Assembly (NCBI GenBank): GCA_013054445.1
Contig: JAAMPI010000116.1
Location: forward strand, 1 to 64,000
Origin: Cudoniella acicularis
Taxonomy: Eukaryota; Ascomycota; Leotiomycetes; Helotiales; Helotiaceae
Length of the DNA stretch: 64,000 nt
Direction of reading: 5' to 3'
A program made the translations under genes and the position numbers. Of this stretch, positions 26,271 through 37,677 are shown one piece after another (positions within the stretch are counted from its first letter, which is position 1; every line of letters begins with the position of its first letter). The notes under the pieces are model-generated. The model worked only from the letters and a program-made list of their open reading frames with translations, made no database searches and was not told the DNA's origin.

Positions 26271-26549
26271 ATGTGTACCACCATTCTCTACCAGAGCACG
26301 ACGTGTGATCACCAATGGATGGCCATCAAGAAATCTTGCGGCTTCACGGCACAAGGCTACCCGAAAGGCTTCAGTAACTGTGACGCTTTCGACCCGAGGA
26401 AGAAGATAGTTAGTGCCCCTCCTCGAAGGATCTCCGCAGCACCAAACACATGCCCATGGCACGACAGGAAAGGCAGCTACGATTTCAATCAGGTGCGGAT
26501 GATCGAGAAAATCGAACCTCTCTGGTTCGGTTGTTGCGGGGTTATGTAA
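26271..26549 (+). CDS. Small conserved fungal hypothetical protein, Cys-containing
   Basis: A single exon of 92 residues. The start MCTTILYQSTTCDHQW, the spaced cysteines (2, 12, 23, 37 and 61, plus a CC near the end) and a closing DFNQVRMIEKI segment are the pattern of a widespread family of small fungal proteins of unknown function. There is no signal peptide, so it is probably cytosolic or nuclear. The CxH-like spacing could bind a metal, but this is not shown. Its stop is only 54 bases from the stop of the dioxygenase on the other strand. Confidence 0.65.
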   Translation: MCTTILYQSTTCDHQWMAIKKSCGFTAQGYPKGFSNCDAFDPRKKIVSAPPRRISAAPNTCPWHDRKGSYDFNQVRMIEKIEPLWFGCCGVM

Positions 26550-26603
26550 GGGCAGATATGCAATTGTTTATGCCTTGGTTATGTACAGCAGCTATGCACT
26601 TGA

Positions 26604-28059
26604 CTATTCGGCATCTAATGGGCATACAGGAGGGTTGTCGTTGACTTGAATGCCGCCTCTTTTCTTCTCTGCCGAATCATGGAATGGCAGCTTCCACCCA
26701 CCCTCGCTTTCCGGTGTTGCCAGCCACAACCTCATCAAATGTCTTCTCGGAGCTGGCGGAGTATGGTCTTTATACTCAGTCCTCGCGTGAAGGACGTGCT
26801 CGTTGCTTAGGAATTGAATATCCCCTACCTCTAAAATCATGTGCAGTCTCAATCGGTGGCATGTCTCTTCCAAAACTTTCGCCGCCTCGACTTGCTCTGG
26901 GGACAAAGGAGGAATGATTCCCTTGTCCATGAAGCGAGCCAAAGACTTGATATAATATGGATCCCACTTTGAGTAAACTCTCCCATTCTCACCCCTTTCA
27001 AGGTAAAAGACCGAGGTTCGTATGTATGGCTCCTCTCCTACACTTTCTTCTCCTTTGCGGTCGAAATACCAGATGGGCTTTGTCAGTGTTTCGGCTATAT
27101 CGGGACGTTCTTTTTGAAGTGTGTTCCAAACGTGGTGGGAAGAAACAATATCTGATTCCCCGCCTTCAAGGGCTCGGGCAATGCAGAGGAGTCCTACGAT
27201 ATCCGAATCGTCTGCGTGAAAGAATTGCCTGCCGGTGCCTGTCAGCGAAGTTTCACTTGAGAACTTGGTAAGAAGTCTTACCGAGCATTGGTACGGTAAA
27301 TTCGGACCCTGTCAATCTGAGCAGCGAACCAGCCAGTCAGCCCAATCCTAGAATGAATTACGAGGTCATAGGAAAGCTCCTTTGACTAAACACTCTAGGA
27401 GATGGAAGAACCTTTTCCAAATTTCAATGTAATTGTCATTGTCATTTTGTCAACACTCACCTGTGTTGGGTCATCCCCCAAATCCTTCACGTGGCCTAAA
27501 ACATGCCCTCTGCCATTTTGAGAAACGAAATATCCGAGATATGTCCCAAGTCCCATATAAGTCACGGCTGATTTGTGGTTACCCCATTTCTCAACCGGGA
27601 AACCCTTAAACAGAATGAATCCCTTGCCATTCAAAATCTCGCGGCGGATCGAAGTCAATAATTGTGACAGTTTCGGCAGAACGAAGTTATCCTAGTCACT
27701 TGTTAGACTTTAATACCAAGTTCATCATGTTCTCAATTGCGTACTTTCGAAATACCAGTCAATGGGATCTTCTCCGCGAGGAACTTATCAGCCACTGCGC
27801 TCAATTCCTCAATCTCTTCCTCATTAAGCACGTGTACCCATCTCTCGGGATTGTTGGTATAATCCTCTGCTTTCCAGACGGTTTCTCCAGTAATCTCTTT
27901 TGGAAATTCCGAATATGGTCTGATCAGGTCATATAATGGTGGGTGTTGGCCACTTGTCCTGATGCCATCTGGGAAGATCTTCCTGTCGACGCTTTTCTTG
28001 GCGGGATTACTTAAAGAGTGGGGTGCCACAGGTTGAGTCTCAAGGATGGAGGGTGCCAT
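26604..28059 (-). CDS. TauD/TfdA-type Fe(II)/2-oxoglutarate dioxygenase
   Basis: The four-exon model is complement(join(26604..27228,27282..27316,27461..27691,27745..28059)), 401 residues. The third exon has only 35 nt but supplies IDRVRIYRTNA, directly before the metal ligand motif QFFHADDSD (HxD). The distal histidine lies in EHVLHARTEY or in RRHLMRLWL, with the Arg there placed to bind 2-oxoglutarate. Fungal relatives of 380-410 residues are usually annotated as taurine catabolism dioxygenase; true substrates are mostly unknown. An alternative acceptor at the exon-3 boundary would add nine residues, so the shorter form that matches the family was chosen. It diverges from the DHR2-like gene. 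Confidence 0.9.
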
Positions 28060-28525
28060 TTTGTAGGGAATTATATCGTGTAAATTGGATGTATTTGGTT
28101 TGGTCTTTGGGGAATTTTGTAGAAGAACAGAAATGGCCAGAACATGAGCTCATCGGCATATATAGTTTTTTTATCTACAAAGCCTGCGTAACCTACCAGG
28201 ACCGGGACACCACTTTGGGAACTGAAGCTCAGGAACGCCCTTGTAGATCTTGATGATGTGATATTAGACCAATTGACGCACGGAAGTGATCCGACTGCCC
28301 CGCAGTCACCTGACCATATCCCTGAATCTAATCTTATCTGCCTTAGCTTATCAGATCTGAAAAAAAATTGGATCAATTCACCTTCGGGAAGCACAATACT
28401 CAATAAGAACGATAGAACGAGAATCTCGCCATGAAATCTTCGTATCCCCACCCTCAATCTGGCTCGATGCGGTAATCTTCTTTTCTACCACCCGCTCTTG
28501 ATGTGCTGTTCGCACACTTTTCACA
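28060..28525. promoter_or_regulatory. Divergent promoter region dioxygenase / helicase
   Basis: About 465 bases between two divergent starts. A T7 run and an A8 run lie near 28167 and 28361. No specific binding site can be assigned. Confidence 0.4.
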
Positions 28526-31351
28526 ATGCCCGAAAAGATCCATACGAAATTTGGGGACGACTCCAAACCATCCGCACAGGTCAGCAGCGACACACGGCAG
28601 CTAGATGAATCTGCGAAAAAATCATCGAAGACTGGGCATGACCCGAGCAAGTCACCCAAAGCAAATGGCATTAAACGTTTTCCAGATGGCACTCCAAAGC
28701 TCTCATCCAGCGAAGACAGCTCTTCAGTGTTGGAGGGGGCCAAGAAAGAGAAGCCAAATTCGACATCCGGTGCCTCTACAAACGGCAATTCAAACAATTT
28801 GCAGGGACACAATACGACTGGGGCTGGGAAATTAAACAGCGGCTATCTGAACATGGGACAATCGAGTAACAAAAGGCCGAAGCTGAATGGCATTATGAAT
28901 AGCAAGCCGCAATATTACCAACCTTCTCGCCAAGATCTGCAGAAAGTTGCGAAGAAGCTTGATGAAAATCGGAAGAAACTCCCAATTTGGCTTAAAAAGG
29001 CGGACATTCGGTGGCTTCTGCGATTGAACGATGTGCTACTTATCAATGGAGAGACTGGTTCAGGAAAGAGTACTCAGGTCCCACAATTTCTATATACAGA
29101 GCCTTGGTGTGAGAGGAAGAAGGTCACGATCAAGAATAAGGATGGCATCGACGAAGAAATAGCAGTCGGAGGAATGATCGCAATTACACAACCTCGTCGG
29201 GTCGCAGCCACTACACTCGCTCATCGCGTTGCCGCCGAAATGGGTTGTGCTATTACCAAGAACGGTGAACCTGGCAAAGTTGGATACTCAGTACGATTCG
29301 ACACCGTGGTTCCTGTTGGTACTAAGATCAAATTTGTCACTGAGGGAACACTTTTGCAGGAGATGCTAATTGACCCGAATTTGAGGAAATATAGTGCAGT
29401 CATCATTGATGAAATTCACGAGAGAAGCGTCGACGTTGATCTTATTACTGGTTTCCTCCGGCAACTTGTCCACAGCAACAAGGAAGGTCGAGGCGGAATT
29501 CCTTTGAAGGTGATCATCATGAGTGCTACATATGACCTAGGAGGCACCGAGGCATTTTTTGCAAAGCCAGAGACTCAACCTACTTACAAGCCTGGTCAAA
29601 ATTACGGAAGAGTTATCGCACCGCATATGAGAGAAAGGATGACACCCGAGCAAATAGCAAAGTATGAAGTGAAGAAGGATCTTGAGGCGAAGCAGAAAGC
29701 TGAAAAAGAAAGTGCGGATGCATCACGACGCTCATCTTTGGAATCATTCTCATCCTGGAGTGGTTTCAGTGATACGAATGAGGGCGAAAACAAAGATAAA
29801 CCACTGTCAGAGGAACAAACCAATAGTGTGAAGATAAAAGCGATGAATGGAGACAAGCCAGCAGAGACGGTAGAGGAAGCAAAAAAGGCAGAACCCACCA
29901 AACCAAAATCCGTACCTGGTATCCCAGATGGAGATATTGCTGAAAATGGCGTCCAAGACGTCTATGTCAGAGGTCGACAGTACCCAGTCGAGGTTTTCTA
30001 CGAACTCACTCCTACCCAAGATTACGTGGACAATATCCTTCGCACCATTCTCCATCAAAATATGACAGAGCCACTTCCTGGTGACTTTCTCGTTTTTCTC
30101 ACAGGCCAAGACGATATCGAGGCATTGACAGCCCAACTCGAGCACTATAAAGAAAAGATTGTCAAACAAGTTCCAAGGCTACAGATTATGCCTCTATATG
30201 GATCGTTGCCGGCACAAGCACAGCAAGCTGTTTTCGAACCTGTCACGGCCAAGTTCACTAGAAAGATTGTCTTGTCGACAAATATTGCTGAAACATCAGT
30301 TACGGTCCCTGGTGTAAGAGTTGTGATCGATTGTGGTAAATCCAAGGTCAAGCAGTTTCGACCACGCCTAGGAATGGAGTCTCTACTTTCAAAACCAATC
30401 TCCAAAGTATCCGCTATTCAAAGAGCCGGCCGTGCTGGTCGAGAGGCTGCAGGAAAATGCTTCCGTGCATATACTGTGGAGGACTTTCTAAACCTAGTTC
30501 CAGACGAGCTCCCAGAAATCCTTCGCAGCGACGTGATCGAAGCCGTCCTAAAAATGAAAGCTCGAGGCGTGGACGATGTTCTTAGCTTTCCACTTATGGA
30601 CTCGCCAGACATCCTTGCAATGGAAAAGGCTCTTCTGCAATTGCACATGATGAATGCCTTGGATGGCGAAGGCAAGCTCACAGAAACCGGCAAGAAAATG
30701 GCGCACTATCCACTCCCGGCAGCCTATGGCCGCGTCCTCATTGCAGCTGTAGACTCGCAAGCGGATTGTCTTCTTGAAGCTATAGATATAATCTCATGTC
30801 TTACCACTGATTCCGAAATATACCTCCAACCCAAATCCGAAGATCAGAGCGAAGCCATTGAAGAGAACAGAAGTGATATATATCGTCGCGAAGGAGATGT
30901 GATGACCTTACTCACAACCATGCAGCGTTATGCCGCGGAAGCGACAGACCGCAATTCTTGGTGCGAAAAACGCCTCATCTCACCTCGTGCAATGAAGATG
31001 GCTTTGAATATTCGAAGGCAACTTCGCCAGGTGTGCTCGAAGCAGAAGCTTCTAAAGGACATGCCGGCTCCTGATCCACAGCCCTTCGAGCCTATTTCTC
31101 CTGAAAAAGCCGAAGTTCTACTTAAGACCTTCCTCAAGGCATTTGGCACCAAGACTGCTGTTTTGTCGCCGGATGGGAGTTACAGCATGTCATACGGCAG
31201 ACATCCAATTGCGATTCATCCTTCGAGCGTGTTGCATGGACGAAAGGTAGAGGCAATTATGTTCCTGGATCATGTTTTTACGAGCAAGAATTATGCGAAG
31301 AAAGTTAGTGCTATTCAAGCAGACTGGATCTTAGAGGCATTGGAAGCATAG
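28526..31351 (+). CDS. DHR2: DEAH-type RNA helicase, Dhr2-like
   Basis: A single frame of 941 residues. Helicase motifs in order: I GETGSGKST near 174, Ia TQPRRVAA near 222, II DEIH near 294, III SAT near 332, V NIAETSVTVPG near 590 and VI QRAGRAGR near 631, followed by the winged-helix/ratchet region and a C-terminal OB-type domain. Overall it looks like the fungal Dhr2 group, nucleolar helicases required for 18S rRNA maturation; DHX33/DHX35-like is the alternative. Motif II is DEIH, not DEAH. A Lys/Glu/Ser-rich insert of about 120 residues (roughly 350-475) separates the two RecA domains, longer than usual. The N-terminal 140 residues are disordered. It ends 217 bases from the stop of the opposing GTPase gene. 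Confidence 0.88.
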   Translation: MPEKIHTKFGDDSKPSAQVSSDTRQLDESAKKSSKTGHDPSKSPKANGIKRFPDGTPKLSSSEDSSSVLEGAKKEKPNSTSGASTNGNSNNLQGHNTTGAGKLNSGYLNMGQSSNKRPKLNGIMNSKPQYYQPSRQDLQKVAKKLDENRKKLPIWLKKADIRWLLRLNDVLLINGETGSGKSTQVPQFLYTEPWCERKKVTIKNKDGIDEEIAVGGMIAITQPRRVAATTLAHRVAAEMGCAITKNGEPGKVGYSVRFDTVVPVGTKIKFVTEGTLLQEMLIDPNLRKYSAVIIDEIHERSVDVDLITGFLRQLVHSNKEGRGGIPLKVIIMSATYDLGGTEAFFAKPETQPTYKPGQNYGRVIAPHMRERMTPEQIAKYEVKKDLEAKQKAEKESADASRRSSLESFSSWSGFSDTNEGENKDKPLSEEQTNSVKIKAMNGDKPAETVEEAKKAEPTKPKSVPGIPDGDIAENGVQDVYVRGRQYPVEVFYELTPTQDYVDNILRTILHQNMTEPLPGDFLVFLTGQDDIEALTAQLEHYKEKIVKQVPRLQIMPLYGSLPAQAQQAVFEPVTAKFTRKIVLSTNIAETSVTVPGVRVVIDCGKSKVKQFRPRLGMESLLSKPISKVSAIQRAGRAGREAAGKCFRAYTVEDFLNLVPDELPEILRSDVIEAVLKMKARGVDDVLSFPLMDSPDILAMEKALLQLHMMNALDGEGKLTETGKKMAHYPLPAAYGRVLIAAVDSQADCLLEAIDIISCLTTDSEIYLQPKSEDQSEAIEENRSDIYRREGDVMTLLTTMQRYAAEATDRNSWCEKRLISPRAMKMALNIRRQLRQVCSKQKLLKDMPAPDPQPFEPISPEKAEVLLKTFLKAFGTKTAVLSPDGSYSMSYGRHPIAIHPSSVLHGRKVEAIMFLDHVFTSKNYAKKVSAIQADWILEALEA

Positions 31352-31568
31352 ATGTATTGAACTACTCAAAAATGAGGAATGGGATGTTTTCGAAGGCATA
31401 TTAGAGGGATAAAAAGGGATAAGGCATATGTGTATTCGGAGTTTCGTCTTTAAATACCCAATCTGCGCGAAAGGCTTCATGTTATAGGAAAAGCATGAGT
31501 CATTAAAGTGTATAAGATACAAATAAAAAAAACGTCTAACGATACCACTCTCCATCACTCTCATGACT

Positions 31569-34491
31569 CTAGTCTGCAACTTCTATTACCCTGCCAACAA
31601 AACCTTCAAGGCCCGCAACCCCTTTCTCCCCTCTTTCAGAACCGTGGTAAAGTCCGTGCCCTCCACCAGGCATCACCAATATCTGAGACCCAAGCTCAAT
31701 CCATTCCCGATTAGTGATGAATTCAAAAGTCAGGTCTGTAACTCCATCAGAGCCAAAGATAAGTGGCTCGGGTTCTTCTTTTTCCACGGCGCTGTCTAGG
31801 CTAAAAACATCATCCATTTCCTCAGTAAGTCGTGCAACGCTCTCGTGATCATCGTGGGGAGTAACTCGCAATACTCTGGCTGACGCCCGAATACTTGCAA
31901 TGTATACAACCACCAGGCTTCCAGGTGTCACGGAATTAATATCACCATCTTCGAAGGATCCAGAAAAACCACTCGCAGCCTGCAACGTATGTCCAGTTTC
32001 CACCATATGACGACTTGGAATAGCTACCACCATCCCCTTACGGACACGTGGTGCAGTTGGTGGTGAACGCTCGAATACACTGTTAGACAACTCCTCCTCT
32101 AGGAGATTGAAAACAATGCCCAACGTTCCAACTTGACCAGCTTCCAAACTGTGGACTGGCAGACGCAGATTGCGTAGACTTACGATATGAGCATGGTACC
32201 ATTCACCCTTTGTTATAGATGCCGATACTAAATTTCGGGAGGCAATTCGAGCAAGCTCGTTCGATGATGGGTGTGATAATGAGGCTCCGAAGCTACTCGG
32301 TGAGGAGCGTGCCCCAGATTTATTTGGAGGTGATTCATCTTCGTCTGACTCTGCTGGAAATGGTCCAGCGACAACCGTATCTCCAACAGATAGTCTTCCG
32401 AATCTCAAATGCCCCGCTATTACAACTCCCGAATCAACACTAGAAACACCTTTGGAGGCTAACGGTTCGTGAGAAGCAGGTACACCAAAAATGTCTTCAA
32501 TGTGAAAAAGGCATGCCGGCTGCTCTGGATTCAAGACAGGGCCAACAAAATCGTGAGAGGTTGGAGTGGAAGGAATTGGAAGTTTTGATAACAAAGTGTG
32601 CATCGATCTGATCCCTGTTCCTCTAGCAGCACTGGTCATGATGATAGGTACAATTGATGTCAGTCCGTCGGATTTTGACATTTGATCTACTATTTTTTGT
32701 ATGGTATCATTGTCGGTTTGGGGGATTGTAGCCAAGTCTGATTCTAGGACGACCTTGTTTTGATCCGGAGGGACGATTGAAGGAATTCGACCCACAGCTT
32801 TAACCGCAGTAAGAATTTTAGACAAAATCTGACGCAGGCTGGTTTTAGAAGCCAGGTCAAGTTTCGTTATCACGATGGCCAATGGTTTGTCCAATTTCAA
32901 GCAAAGCTCAAGGTGTGCGTTTGCGAGATCGATGCCAGCGCCAGCCGTGCCTAAAATCTCCTGAGCAGAAGATGTACCACCGGCTCCACTAGGAGCATTT
33001 TCACAATCGTCTGCAGCTACACAAAGTGCCGTCCAGTGAGGAGCCCAGCCAACAAGACCACGAACTGTGGTTCGTCGATATCGTGGATGGCCAGCAGAGT
33101 CGGAAACGAACACTAGACGGCCATCCTCTGCGGAGGCGTGAATATCTGTCGCCCATCGAATTAGCACTGTAAATGCGAGAATATATAAGGGAGATGAGAG
33201 ATTCGGAGCTGTCTTGGCTCCTAGACATCGGCTCCCGAGACGGCTCCCAGGCTCGCAGCTCTCAAACAAAAAAAAATAGTAAATCGGTGTGAGAATAAGC
33301 CTTACCTGTCCAGGAGCTCACATTTCCATAAGCATAATTGATTATTTCGTCCTCTTTGTAACCAAGCAGCTCCTGTGCTACAGAACTCGTGACTCCAGAC
33401 GCAATTTCATGCCGATGCTTCAAAAGGCTGAGTCTACTCTTGCCTCGACCATTGTCAAGCGTTGCCGTAGATAACGTTCCCAACAGACTTGATTTTCCTG
33501 ACGTGGTTGGGCCTGTTAAAGTGATGCGTAATTGCTCCGTAGCTTTATGAGCTTCCAATGGAGTTTGCTCTGGAAAACCTGGAGATTGTCCCAAATGAAG
33601 AGCTTCGGCTCTGGTCGCTGAGGGCGAGCTGATAGGCACTTGGGGTTTTTTTCTTGAGCTTAAATCAGGAGTTACGAGGGCTTCAGCTACCCATAACTTC
33701 GCATGTTGGCGAAGAGATGCTTTTTGGCCATCGAAAGTCGAGAAAGGCCTTTTTCCCAACCTATCTCCTTTCGAAGAGTTTGCTGTTGCGTCAACTCCAG
33801 ACATTGACTCTTGCCACTCACAGTCTCCTACAACCACCATGCGCACTACCTCCACGTTGCAACCCAAACTGGCTGCCATTGCTCGGAGATTTGTTAAACT
33901 CTCATCCATCTCATCTTTAGTCAACCCAACAAAGGTGCCATCATCGGACACCCCAATCTCATAAAGTGCTCCCCGACTCTCTTCGAGGCCGGCAAGCAGC
34001 TTGCCTGGCCTCGATGGTGTCTGTAGGCTTGAAGCAGCCTCCGGGAGTTTTGGTAGGACGAGATCACTAGTCGCAGATGCATGATAGGGGGCTGATTGTT
34101 GTAGACGCCACAACAATTGCGTGGTCAATTGCTCCAACCGATTTTGACGTGATTGATTAGATGGTGCAAGAACCGGGGAATCACGACTGGCTTGACTGGC
34201 TGATTGTTGTCTGCGTTGCTGGGATCCAGAAACGAGTGAGCTGGTACTCGATGAACTATAATTTCTTCTTGGTCTCAACAGAAGATGTAATTTATATTCC
34301 GTGGGACCCTCTTGGGGTTCTGCCTCCAGTTTTGTGACTCCATAATCTGACAATTGGTCTGAAGAAAGAAACTTGGACGCCGTGGCGGGGTCTTTAGGCT
34401 GCGGTGTAGAAGGTTTAGGGGAATCGGTGGGGGTTATCCAAGGAGACGCAACCCTTGGAAGATCGGGCTCGTATGTGAATATAGATGCCAT
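31569..34491 (-). CDS. GTPBP1-like translational GTPase
   Basis: The two-exon model is complement(join(31569..33145,33306..34491)), 920 residues, with a 160-nt phase-1 intron. A Ser/Pro-rich N-terminal third precedes a GTPase of the GTPBP1/GTPBP2 group, related to EF-Tu. G1 is GPTTSGKSSLLGTL near 323, followed by the group-specific KHRHEIASGVTSSV switch I. G3 is DSAGHPRY and G4 is TKLD. Beta-barrel domains II and III follow to the C-terminus. GTPBP1 relatives bind aminoacyl-tRNA and help resolve stalled ribosomes and mRNA decay in animals. The fungal function is less known. The P-loop lacks the usual Val-Asp before the Gly. Two Ser-rich inserts interrupt the domains. Confidence 0.88.
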
Positions 34492-35227
34492 TGATTCAGT
34501 TGCCTAGCCACCACTTTCTGCTTCAATCCTGCCGCCTCGAGTATATTTAAGTTCTCGTAAAGAAACTGCCTTTAGAATTGTTCTGCTTTAAGGCCGCCGC
34601 CGCGTTAAAGAGACTATTGCATTCGTTAAAGGCCGAGAGTTTGTATGGGCGTGATGTATTCGGAAAAGCGTCGACAGTGGTAGAAGCATTTTGGATGATT
34701 TCGCGGGTTTAGGTATAGTTATGGGACGTTGCTGGGTGATTGTTGAGGGTTCCAAAAAAGGATTGCTCAGAGAGAAGACATGGCGAAGGTCGATTGTGAT
34801 TGCGATTGCGATTGCGATTGTATCGAAGAGGGAGAGGCTCGATGTGGACTTATATCGATATCGATATTGAGGTTGCACAGATGCTGGACTGCGGTTGAGT
34901 CGTTGGAGTCATCATGGATGCCGATGACTCGCCGGGCCTCTCCCTGCTCTCTCCTCGCACCTCGCAGCTGGTCTGGCTCCCTGCCGAACTGTGCCAATTG
35001 ACTCGCGGATCTGCATCTGTGGCTGTGCGCTGCGCTAAATCTATTAATGGTGCTGCGGTCACCTTGATACCCTTACACAAGTGGTCCCTTTGAAACCCGC
35101 CTCTGCTGCCTCAAGACACAAGACACTGTGCTGTAACGGCGTCAACATCCCAAACTACGATTAAATACCTGCCTTCTCCCTTCACCACCTGCCATTCCTC
35201 ACCCGCTCATACAATCCATCCATCACC
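34492..35227. promoter_or_regulatory. Divergent promoter region GTPase / SEC9 with hexamer repeat
   Basis: About 735 bases. It contains a GATTGC hexamer microsatellite (34791-34820, listed separately) and a pyrimidine-rich leader of about 60 bases directly before the SEC9 start. The minus ORF through it (34588-34878) is a low-complexity translation of the repeat and is not supported. Confidence 0.5.
34791..34820. repeat. Hexamer microsatellite (GATTGC)n
   Basis: About four and a half tandem copies of GATTGC, the first with one mismatch, in the divergent promoter between the GTPase gene and SEC9. A related GCGACT hexamer array occurs near 60081. Confidence 0.9.
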
Positions 35228-36624
35228 ATGGGACTTCTATCAAGAAAAACCAAGGACGGAGACGAGGACTCCAAGCGTTCTGCGCTGTTCTCAGGTCGCT
35301 CGAAGAATGCCTCACCTGCCCCCGCAGACTCAAATCCATACGCACAACCGCCACAGGCCGCTGACCCCTATGCTCAGGATACCAACAAGTATGCGAATAT
35401 GGGCCCGTCTGGAGGTTCTCCATATCAACAAGCTAGACAGCAGTATGGCCTTCCTAACGGGCCCGGTGCAGCTCGAGGCGGTGGTCTTCCAAACGGGCCA
35501 GGCGCAAACAGAGGAGGGCCATCTCCTGCTCCCAATCGCCAACCACAAAATGGAGGTGGGTACGGAGCTGAGAAATATGGCAGTGGAGGTGGTTACGGGG
35601 CGAACAGATACGATGCAGCTCCAAGCTATGGAGCGGCACCCGATACGGGGTCCAGATATGGACCAGGCGGCTACGGTGGATTAGGACGGACAAACAGCAG
35701 TGATACTACCACAACAGAGGACAACCGAGATGCCTTGTTTGGCGGTGCGAAAGACAGATATGCCCAAAAGGCCATGCCTCCATCAAATGGCCAGCCGGGC
35801 GGTGATTATGCTGCTGAAAGCGGCGCAAGTGCTGGTGGTTACGGGGCTTACGGCGATCGAGAACTCACAGCCGAGGAAATGGAAGAGGAAGATGTCGCTG
35901 CCACTAAAGAGCAGATCAGAACTATGAAGCGTGAAGATGTTTCGTCAACTCGCAACGCATTGCGCATTGCTGCCCAAGCAGAGGAAACCGGTCGCGCAAC
36001 ATTGGCCAGACTTGGCGCTCAAGGAGAGCGTATCCATAATACTGAGAAGAATTTGGACATCGCCGCAAACCACAACCGGATTGCTGAAGAGAGGTCCAAG
36101 GAGCTGAAGACCTTGAACAGGAGCATGTTTGCAGTCCATGTATCAAATCCCTTTACAGCATCCTCGAGACGTGCCGCCCGCGATGAGGAGATCATGGAGA
36201 GGCACCGCACTGAACGTGAAGCACGTGAGGCAACCCGAGCAGCTACCTTTTCAAGTGAACAAAGAATGGAGCGAGCTTTCAAAGAATTACAACCTGGCGA
36301 TGCGGGATACCGGAACCCACAGACCAAGGCTAGTCTTGCTGAGCGGTCAAAATACCAATTTGAGGCTGACTCTGAAGACGATGAAATGGAGGGTGAGATT
36401 GATAGCAATCTTGATGCTCTATCTCGTGCCGCGGGAAGCTTGCACAGAATTGCTAAGGCTACTGGCGAGGAAGTTGATGCTCAAAACAGATTGCTTGAGA
36501 GAGTTACTGGAAAGGTAAGCATTTTATGGATCCAAATTTTCGTGCGCGTGCTAACATATTTCAGACCAACCAAGTAGACGATCAAATCAACATGAACAGA
36601 GCTAGATTGGACCGCATCAAATGA
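35228..36624 (+). CDS. SEC9: t-SNARE Sec9 (SNAP-25 family)
   Basis: The model is join(35228..36514,36565..36624), 448 residues. The short second exon supplies the end of the last SNARE helix (TNQVDDQINMNRARLDRIK). Residues 1-210 are disordered and Gly/Tyr/Pro-rich with two near-identical LPNGPGA repeats. The first SNARE helix (about 225-290, EETGRATLARLGAQGERI) and the second (about 385-448) flank a linker that contains NPF, as in Sec9. There are no cysteines for palmitoylation, as in the yeast protein. Sec9 pairs with Sso1/2 and Snc1/2 at the plasma membrane to fuse exocytic vesicles. The stop faces the NIF3-like gene 167 bases away. Confidence 0.93.
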
Positions 36625-36791
36625 TCACATCGAATTACGGCATGAAATAAAACTTGGGCATAGCGTTTTAACGATTTCATAGACATCGCTGTTTGGGAGT
36701 TTTTATCGATTAGCATTCTCATATGCACATAAAATGGATTTTTCTCTGGTACACTTTTACTGCACATTGATGTAAACCTCGATTCCGGCCT

Positions 36792-37200
36792 TCAAAAGTC
36801 TTCAAGCTTATACACCTCATAAGCCACCACCTCATATGGATGGGCCCTATCACATTAGCACTCGTCCATATTCGCAAGTCCGACAGCAAAAAGCCACTTA
36901 CCCCTTCAGCGCAGTAACGCAAGCTTTTGTAACTTCCCTCCCAGTACATAGGATCTCCACCCGAATCTCATCAACCTTTTCGAGCGTCCCAACAGTCCCA
37001 GTATGGGGGTGTGCTCCGGCCTCTGCGACTGGCAAGAACTGACCATTACCTGGGATTTCAAAGCATGCTTTAATGTATTTTCCTCCAGCATAGACACCAC
37101 CGCCAGCGGCGAATATTGCTTCTTTGGTGGCTTCGAGATGGGAGGCGGGCACCCTGTAAACAAGTTTGTAGCGGGTTTGCGATTCTGCGGAGGATGTCAT
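36792..37200 (-). CDS. NIF3/YqfO-like small protein
   Basis: The model is complement(join(36792..36846,36902..37200)), 117 residues. A 55-nt phase-2 intron joins TALKG to AHPYEVVAYEVYKLEDF, the diagnostic end of this family. The fold is the PII/CutA-like domain inserted in YqfO/NIF3 proteins (YKLVYRVPASHLEATKEAIF at the start), here as a stand-alone protein. Databases often label such fungal proteins as GTP cyclohydrolase 1 type 2 / NGG1-interacting factor 3. No catalytic activity can be inferred, because the metal-binding NIF3 core is absent. Confidence 0.87.
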
Positions 37201-37677
37201 GTTGCTTGATGGCTGGCAGTGACTTGGTGCTTCGTGGTTGTTTGAGGGAGGTTAATTAATATACGCGTGACACCCCACATGAAGCATCATAAAGTTTTGT
37301 GACCGAGGCATTCCTATTCAGATTCACAATTCTTCATTTTTATGAATGTTTTCATGATACATAGCCACCCAGTCATCAACTCTCATTGCACATTAATTAG
37401 GTGCTCAACCCCGCCGTTTCTCACACAACTTTGCTTTTAGTCCTGATAACCAACAACTGAAACTCATCCTCGCACCCACTCCAGACTGGTAATCTAATTG
37501 GTCCCCCGCCACAGCGCCGCCCTTGCGCAACCCTTTATCTCTCTGTCTCTCCTATCGCTCTTATCTCCCAGCACGAAGGATAAAGCAGCCTCTCCAGACG
37601 GCGTTGGATCCATCTGCTGTGTCGCGGTCCATCGACCATCGCATCAATTTACTTGGCTTGTCGGGCTCCTCGCCATC
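37201..37677. promoter_or_regulatory. Divergent promoter region NIF3-like / YVC1
   Basis: About 475 bases. The part near YVC1 (37490-37677) is C/T-rich and open in two frames upstream of the chosen ATG. Those frames are leader-like, not conserved protein. No site can be assigned. Confidence 0.4.
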
